Source: UBA8337 sp965658615
GTDB taxonomy: Bacteria > Pseudomonadota > Alphaproteobacteria > RS24
NCBI GenBank assembly: GCA_965658615.1
Contig: CBFHSX010000052.1
Span: forward strand, 1 to 9,736
Direction: 5' to 3'
Length of the DNA: 9,736 bases
Shown here: positions 5,968-9,736 of the stretch, piece by piece
How the letters are laid out: every line of letters begins with the position of its first letter
Numbering within the stretch: position 1 is the first letter of the stretch
Made by a program: the position numbers and the translations under genes
The notes under the pieces: model-generated
What the model was told of the DNA's origin: nothing
What the model saw: the letters and a program-made list of their open reading frames with translations, nothing else
Databases searched by the model: none

Positions 5968-6347
5968 TATGCTTTCTCCTCAACTTCGCGCACCACAATA
6001 GTAACCTGGCTGAACGGCTTCAGGATACGTGCAGCACGGCCCTTGGCGCGGGCACGGAAGCGTTTCATGACCAGATTTTTACCGACATACGCCTCGGCGA
6101 CGACCAGATTATCGACGTCGAGATTGTGGTTGTTTTCCGCATTGGCGATAGCGCTTTGCAGCACTTTCTTAACTTCACCGGCAACACGACGGCGCGAGAA
6201 TGACAAATCATTCAGCGCCTGTTCGGCTTTTTTACCGCGAATGAGCTGAGCCACAAGGTTCAGTTTTTGCGGGCTGGTGCGGATCATGCGGCCAATTGCC
6301 TTGGCTTCATTGTCCGGCAGCTGGCGTTGTAGCGATGCTTTGCCCAT
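5967..6347 (-). CDS. rplV: 50S ribosomal protein L22
   Basis: L22 contacts all domains of 23S rRNA, and its long beta-hairpin lines the exit tunnel near the macrolide site. The globular part has the RMIRTSPQKLNLVAQLIRGK and VLQSAIANAENNH motifs. The tunnel hairpin is residues 90-110, with KRFRARAKGRAARILKP intact and of normal length, so no macrolide-type deletion or insertion is visible. The 126 residues are typical. The start is 2 nt after the rpsS stop, with AGAGG in the last rpsS codons. The final Glu-Glu codons (GAGGAG) serve as the rpsC ribosome binding site. Confidence 0.98.
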   Translation of the reverse strand: MGKASLQRQLPDNEAKAIGRMIRTSPQKLNLVAQLIRGKKAEQALNDLSFSRRRVAGEVKKVLQSAIANAENNHNLDVDNLVVAEAYVGKNLVMKRFRARAKGRAARILKPFSQVTIVVREVEEKA

Positions 6348-6349
6348 AA

Positions 6350-6631
6350 CTAACCTCTCTTGGCTTTCTTATCGGCGGCGTGACCGTAATAGGTACGGGT
6401 CGGCGCAAATTCACCGAATTTATGTCCAACCATATCCTCGGTAACAGATACCGGAATATGCTTTTGCCCGTTATGAACACCAAAGGTCAGACCGACAAAT
6501 TGCGGCAGGATCGTCGAACGACGGCTCCAGATTTTAATGACTTCATTGGTGCGCCCGCTTTCGCGCACGGCTTCTGCTTTCTTCAGCAGATAACCGTCAA
6601 CAAACGGACCTTTCCAGACTGAACGTGTCAT
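6350..6631 (-). CDS. rpsS: 30S ribosomal protein S19
   Basis: S19 is in the 30S head, pairs with S13 and approaches the A-site tRNA. The 93 residues start MTRSVWKGPFVDGYLLKKAE and contain IKIWSRRSTILPQFVGLTFG. The signature VHNGQKHIPVSVTEDMVGHK is followed by FGEFAPTRTY. The ATG at 6629-6631 is preceded by AGGAG (6640-6644), which is fused with the rplB TAG stop as TAGGAG. The TAG stop is 2 nt from the rplV start. Confidence 0.98.
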   Translation of the reverse strand: MTRSVWKGPFVDGYLLKKAEAVRESGRTNEVIKIWSRRSTILPQFVGLTFGVHNGQKHIPVSVTEDMVGHKFGEFAPTRTYYGHAADKKAKRG

Positions 6632-6642
6632 CTCAGCGACTC

Positions 6643-7479
6643 CTAACGTTTCTTCTTCAGATGGCGGGAGCGCAGGATATATTTATCCGTTGCCTTATTG
6701 GAGCGGGTGCGGCGACCTTTGGTCGGCTTACCCCAAGGCGTCACCGGATGGCGACCACCCGATGTCTTACCTTCACCACCACCATGCGGGTGATCGACCG
6801 GGTTCATGGCAACACCACGAACCGACGGACGTTTGCCGAGCCAACGGCTGCGGCCGGCTTTCGCCAGTTTGATATTCGACTGATCCGGATTGGATACGGC
6901 ACCGATGGAGGCCATGCAGGTGCCGAGGATCAGGCGCTGCTCGCCCGAAGTCAGACGGATAATGGCGTAACCGGCATCACGACCGACCAGCTGGGCAAAT
7001 GTGCCCGCCGAACGCGCGATCTGACCGCCCTTACCCGGCTTCAGCTCGATATTGTGAATAATCGTGCCGATCGGAATGGATTTCAGCGGCATGGCATTGC
7101 CCGGCTTCACGTCAACGCTTTCACCGGCAATCACCGTGTCACCGGCAGCCAAACGCTGCGGTGCAAGGATGTAGGCCTGCTCGCCATCTTCATACTTAAT
7201 CAGCGCGATAAAGGCTGTGCGGTTGGGGTCATATTCCAGACGCTCAACCGTCGCCGCCACATCAAATTTTTGACGTTTGAAATCGATGATACGATAGCTG
7301 CGCTTATGACCGCCGCCACGACGGCGCGCCGTGATGCGACCGGCATTGTTACGCCCGCCTGACTTGGTCAGACCTTCGGTCAACTTCTTGACCGGCTTAC
7401 CACTATGCAGGGCCGAGCGATCAACCTGAATGAGGCCACGCTGGCCCGGTGTCGTCGGTTTGTAATTCTTAAGTGCCAT
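6643..7479 (-). CDS. rplB: 50S ribosomal protein L2
   Basis: L2 is needed for subunit association and supports the peptidyl-transferase centre. The 278 residues contain the N-terminal MALKNYKPTTPGQRG, the basic GGRNNAGRITARRRGGGHKR (41-60), the OB-fold and SH3-like core, and the C-terminal signature VAMNPVDHPHGGGEGKTSGG. His230 of that motif corresponds to the essential His229 of E. coli L2. The gene ends with the basic LRSRHLKKKR. ATG at 7477-7479 has AGGGG at 7486-7490, overlapping the rplW TAG. The length and all motifs are intact. Confidence 0.98.
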   Translation of the reverse strand: MALKNYKPTTPGQRGLIQVDRSALHSGKPVKKLTEGLTKSGGRNNAGRITARRRGGGHKRSYRIIDFKRQKFDVAATVERLEYDPNRTAFIALIKYEDGEQAYILAPQRLAAGDTVIAGESVDVKPGNAMPLKSIPIGTIIHNIELKPGKGGQIARSAGTFAQLVGRDAGYAIIRLTSGEQRLILGTCMASIGAVSNPDQSNIKLAKAGRSRWLGKRPSVRGVAMNPVDHPHGGGEGKTSGGRHPVTPWGKPTKGRRTRSNKATDKYILRSRHLKKKR

Positions 7480-7488
7480 ATCTAACCC

Positions 7489-7782
7489 CTAGAGACCCGT
7501 CGTCACATCGATGCTGTGACCGTCTTCCAGCGTCACGATTGCCTGTTTGACATCGTTTTGCTTGCCGCGAATACCGCGGAAACGCCTCACTTTACCCTTG
7601 CGGCGCAGCGTGTTCACGGCTTTCACCTTCACATCAAACAGCGACTCAACGGCTTCTTTGATTGTTTTCTTATCGGCATCCAGCGCCACACGAAACACCA
7701 CCTGATTATGCTCAGAAGCCAGTGTCGACTTCTCGGTGATGACCGGACGGCGGATGACGTCGTAATATTGTTCGCGGCTCAT
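7489..7782 (-). CDS. rplW: 50S ribosomal protein L23
   Basis: L23 sits at the tunnel exit and is the main docking site for trigger factor and SRP. The 97 residues show YYDVIRRPVITEKSTLASEH at the start, then VVFRVALDADKKTIKEAVES, LFDVKVKAVNTLRRKGKVRR, and the KQAIVTLEDGHSID strand. The surface Glu within the VESLF/DVKV region, used for trigger factor in E. coli, appears to be kept. The ATG overlaps the rplD TAA by one base (TAATG), and its GAGGAG site (7791-7796) is in the last rplD codons. TAG stop. Confidence 0.97.
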   Translation of the reverse strand: MSREQYYDVIRRPVITEKSTLASEHNQVVFRVALDADKKTIKEAVESLFDVKVKAVNTLRRKGKVRRFRGIRGKQNDVKQAIVTLEDGHSIDVTTGL

Positions 7783-8399
7783 TAGAAACGCTCCTCAAGG
7801 CTCGACAAGGCGGCTTTGGTCAAAACCAGCTTGTCACGACGCAGAATGTCGTAAACATTGATACCTTGCGCCGGCAGCACATCGACATGCGCGATGTTAC
7901 GGGCTGCGCGGGCAAAATTCGTATCCAGCTCGGCACCATCAATAATCAGGGCATTGTCGATGCCCAGCTTGCCGAGTTGCTTTTTCAGATCCGCTGTTTT
8001 GCCGTCTTTCGACTTGGCGTCTTCCAGCACGACCAGAGAGCCATCAGCTTGCTTGCTCGACAGCGCCATTTTCAGCGCCAAGGCACGAACCTTTTTCGGC
8101 AGATCAATCGCGTGGCTACGGACAACCGGACCATGCGCTTTACCACCACCGATAAAGATATTTGATTTACGGTTACCGTGACGTGCACCGCCGCCGCCTT
8201 TTTGGCGACCGAACTTTTTCGTCGTACCGGTAATTTCACCGCGTTGCTTGGTTTTATGTGTACCGGCCTGACGTTTGGCAAGCTGATAGGTGACCATGCG
8301 TTGCAGAATATCGGCGCGCGGCTCGATACCGAAAATAGCTTCGCTCAGCGCGACTTCGCCGCTGGCTTTCGCTTCAAGTGTTTGGACTTCGGCTTTCAT
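7782..8399 (-). CDS. rplD: 50S ribosomal protein L4
   Basis: L4 binds 23S rRNA domain I and sends a loop into the exit tunnel. In E. coli it also represses the S10 operon. The 205 residues include VTYQLAKRQAGTHKTKQRGE, the tunnel loop at about residues 61-82 (KKFGRQKGGGGARHGNRKSN), VVRSHAIDLPKKVRALALKM, and the C-terminal LPAQGINVYDILRRDKLVLT. One oddity is that the usual GTG at the loop tip reads GGG here (Gly69). The ATG overlaps the rplC TAA (TAATG), with AAGGA (8409-8413) inside the acidic tail of rplC. Confidence 0.98.
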   Translation of the reverse strand: MKAEVQTLEAKASGEVALSEAIFGIEPRADILQRMVTYQLAKRQAGTHKTKQRGEITGTTKKFGRQKGGGGARHGNRKSNIFIGGGKAHGPVVRSHAIDLPKKVRALALKMALSSKQADGSLVVLEDAKSKDGKTADLKKQLGKLGIDNALIIDGAELDTNFARAARNIAHVDVLPAQGINVYDILRRDKLVLTKAALSSLEERF

Positions 8400-9220
8400 T
8401 ATTCGCCATCCTTCTCTTCAGCAACAGCTTCTTCAGCAGGAGCCTCGGCGGCGGCTTCTTCAGCAGCAGCTTCTTCGACGATTTCCTCGACAGGCTCTTC
8501 AGCCGGTGCGTCTTCCTGCGGGGCTTCCTCAGCCACCGGGGCTGCGGTTTCTACCAGAGCCGCCGGATAAGGCAGGCCATCCGGTGTCGGCACTTTGACG
8601 GCGTCGCGCAGCAACACCCAACCGCCTTTGGCACCGGGAACCGCACCCTTCACCATCACCAGACCGCGATTTGTATCGGTCTTAATGACTTCCAGATTTT
8701 GGATGGTGACGCGGACATCGCCCATGTGACCGGCCATTTTCTTGCCTTTAAAGACTTTACCCGGATCCTGACACTGACCTGTGGAACCGTGCGAGCGGTG
8801 CGAGATTGACACACCGTGCGAGGCACGCAGACCACCGAAATTGTGACGCTTCATGGCACCGGCAAAGCCTTTACCAATCGACACACCGGTCGCATCCACT
8901 TTTTGACCTTCGATGAAGTGGTTGGCGGCCAGTTCGGCGCCCACTTCAATCAGATTATCGGCACTGACGCGGAATTCCGCGACGCGACGCTTGGGCTCGA
9001 CTTTGGCTTTGGCAAAGTGGCCGCGCATGGCTTTGCTGGTGCGCTTTACCTTGGCAAAGCCTGACCCCAGCTGAACGGCTGAGTAGCCGTCTTTTTCTTC
9101 CGTGCGCTGTGCCACAACTTGACATGTGTCAAGCTTCAGCACGGTCACCGGCACATGCTTACCGGCTTCGGTAAACAAGCGGGTCATACCCATTTTTTGA
9201 ACAATCAATCCGGAACGCAT
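8399..9220 (-). CDS. rplC: 50S ribosomal protein L3 with long acidic C-terminal tail
   Basis: L3 initiates 50S assembly and reaches toward the peptidyl-transferase centre. The core reads MRSGLIVQKMGMTRLFTEAG at the start, then VSIGKGFAGAMKRHNFGGLR and ASHGVSISHRSHGSTGQCQD followed by PGKVFKGKKMAGHMG. Gln149 in the TGQ triplet matches the Gln that PrmB methylates in E. coli. The core ends near residue 223. Residues 224-273 are an added Glu/Ala/Pro tail, so the protein has 273 residues against 209 in E. coli. ATG at 9218-9220 has a TAGGAG-type site in the 32-nt gap after rpsJ. The TAA overlaps the rplD start. Confidence 0.98.
   Translation of the reverse strand: MRSGLIVQKMGMTRLFTEAGKHVPVTVLKLDTCQVVAQRTEEKDGYSAVQLGSGFAKVKRTSKAMRGHFAKAKVEPKRRVAEFRVSADNLIEVGAELAANHFIEGQKVDATGVSIGKGFAGAMKRHNFGGLRASHGVSISHRSHGSTGQCQDPGKVFKGKKMAGHMGDVRVTIQNLEVIKTDTNRGLVMVKGAVPGAKGGWVLLRDAVKVPTPDGLPYPAALVETAAPVAEEAPQEDAPAEEPVEEIVEEAAAEEAAAEAPAEEAVAEEKDGE
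8402..8551 (-). other. Low-complexity acidic tail of L3
   Basis: This codes for residues 224-273 of L3, with 18 Glu, 2 Asp and only one Lys; the rest is mainly Ala, Pro and Val. The DNA repeats GAA/GCT-type triplets, with several near copies of a motif read on the plus strand as gcttcttcagcag. It is in frame and ends with the stop that overlaps rplD, and it carries the rplD ribosome binding site, so it must be translated if L4 is. C-terminal extensions of L3 are known in Alphaproteobacteria; their function is not established. Confidence 0.85.
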
Positions 9221-9252
9221 AATGACGTCTCCTAGCTCTAAAATCCTATGCC

Positions 9253-9564
9253 CTACAATTTGATCTGAACATCGACACCGGCAGGCAGGTCGAGTTTCAT
9301 CAGGGCATCAACGGTTTGCGGTGTCGGGTCGACAATGTCGAGCAGGCGCTTATGGGTGCGCATCTCAAACTGGTCGCGACTTTTCTTATCAATATGCGGA
9401 CCACGCAGAACCGTGTATTTCTCGATATGCGTCGGAAGCGGAATCGGGCCGCGCACATCAGCACCCGTGCGTTTTGCCGTATTCAGAATCTCGCGGGCTG
9501 AATTATCCAACACACGATGATCAAACGCTTTCAGGCGGATCCGAATATTTTGTGACTGTACCAT
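9253..9564 (-). CDS. rpsJ: 30S ribosomal protein S10 (NusE)
   Basis: S10 is in the 30S head and doubles as NusE, the partner of NusB and NusG in antitermination. The 103 residues match E. coli exactly in length. Motifs are QNIRIRLKAFDHRVLDNSAR, AKRTGADVRGPIPLPTHIEK, SRDQFEMRTHKRLLDIVDPT and MKLDLPAGVDVQIKL. The ATG at 9562-9564 is chosen over an in-frame TTG six codons upstream because it gives the family N-terminus and length. Its ribosome binding site is weak (a GGA about 8 nt upstream). It follows tuf by 58 nt and opens the S10 gene series. Confidence 0.97.
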   Translation of the reverse strand: MVQSQNIRIRLKAFDHRVLDNSAREILNTAKRTGADVRGPIPLPTHIEKYTVLRGPHIDKKSRDQFEMRTHKRLLDIVDPTPQTVDALMKLDLPAGVDVQIKL

Positions 9565-9584
9565 TGTATATTCCGTTTCCAATT

Positions 9585-9616
9585 AAATGGGCGCGCCCCG
9601 AAAGACGCGCCCTTTA
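9585..9616 (-). terminator. Terminator-like hairpin between tuf and rpsJ
   Basis: GGGCGCG (9589-9595) and CGCGCCC (9606-9612) form a 7-bp GC-only stem. It is extended inward by a G-U and a C-G pair, with a UUUCGG-type loop. AT-rich flanks can pair further around a bulge. The minus-strand tail after it (ATTTAATT) is only moderately U-rich. It sits just after the tuf stop, where a terminator would be expected, yet the rpsJ ATG is only about 24 nt beyond. It may therefore act as a partial terminator or attenuator rather than a full stop. Confidence 0.65.
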
Positions 9617-9622
9617 TTTCAC

Positions 9623-9736
9623 TTACTCAATAATTGCTGCGACGACGCCGGCGCCGACGGTGCGGCCGCCTTCACGGATAGCGAAGCGCAGCTTCTCTTC
9701 CATGGCGACCGGTACAATCAGCTCGACTTCCATCTC
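9623..9736 (-). CDS. tuf: Elongation factor Tu, C-terminal fragment (start outside the window)
   Basis: The last 37 codons and TAA stop are present. They read EMEVELIVPVAMEEKLRFAI followed by REGGRTVGAGVVAAIIE, the end of EF-Tu domain III, where the REGGRTVGAGVV stretch is almost invariant. EF-Tu delivers aminoacyl-tRNA to the ribosomal A site as a GTPase. Its place directly upstream of rpsJ is the str-S10 junction seen in many alphaproteobacteria. The GTPase domain is outside the window. Whether a second tuf copy exists in this genome cannot be seen. Confidence 0.97.
   Translation of the reverse strand, partial: EMEVELIVPVAMEEKLRFAIREGGRTVGAGVVAAIIE

Noticed and set aside
4735..6249. 504-codon open frame on the plus strand opposite rpmC, rplP, rpsC and rplV
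   Set aside because: It is fully antisense to conserved ribosomal genes, crosses five of their boundaries, has no protein-family features, and is explained by the rarity of codons whose complement would be a stop in that frame.
9388..9396. Ile at S10 position 58, equivalent to E. coli Val57, a site linked to tigecycline resistance
   Set aside because: Ile in a GPHIDKK context is, as far as I recall, common in alphaproteobacterial S10, so it is likely a lineage residue and not a resistance mutation.
9565..9575. TATACA just before the rpsJ ATG as a -10 element
   Set aside because: A start site 6-8 nt downstream would lie inside rpsJ codons, so it cannot drive a full rpsJ message.

Overview
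The window is one uninterrupted minus-strand ribosomal-protein gene cluster: the end of the str operon (tuf), the complete S10 operon and the spc operon down to the first codons of secY. It holds 21 complete and 2 partial protein genes, and nearly every base is coding. Read in the direction of transcription (from high to low coordinates) the order is tuf(3' end)-rpsJ-rplC-rplD-rplW-rplB-rpsS-rplV-rpsC-rplP-rpmC-rpsQ-rplN-rplX-rplE-rpsN-rpsH-rplF-rplR-rpsE-rpmD-rplO-secY(5' end). No gene is missing, broken or rearranged relative to the classical bacterial order.

The proteins, the long S14 without zinc cysteines, the tuf-rpsJ adjacency and the SecY N-terminus (MASAAEQLAAN) point to an alphaproteobacterium with G+C in the mid-50s percent by eye. 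I cannot name the genus. Codon-level layout is very compact. Four junctions are 1-nt TAATG overlaps (rplC/rplD, rplD/rplW, rplV/rpsC, rplN/rplX), rplX/rplE overlap by 8 nt, and most other gaps are 2-24 nt. Shine-Dalgarno sequences often share bases with the upstream stop codon (TAGGAG, TAGGGG, TAGAGG) or are written into the last Glu codons of the upstream gene.

Only three gaps exceed 30 nt, and two of them contain strong inverted repeats. The tuf-rpsJ gap (58 nt) has a GC-rich terminator-like hairpin only about 24 nt before the rpsJ start. The rpmD-rplO gap (40 nt) has a 15-bp stem built from two near-identical 14-bp palindromes; it overlaps the rpmD stop and abuts the rplO ribosome binding site.

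I see no new enzyme system, mobile element, CRISPR array or RNA gene. What deserves a second look is modest: the rpmD-rplO palindrome pair, the tuf-rpsJ hairpin with no room for a promoter behind it, acidic Ala/Glu/Pro tails on both L3 and L15, an unusual excess of TAG stops (12 of 22), a GTG start for rpsE, and an altered L4 loop residue.
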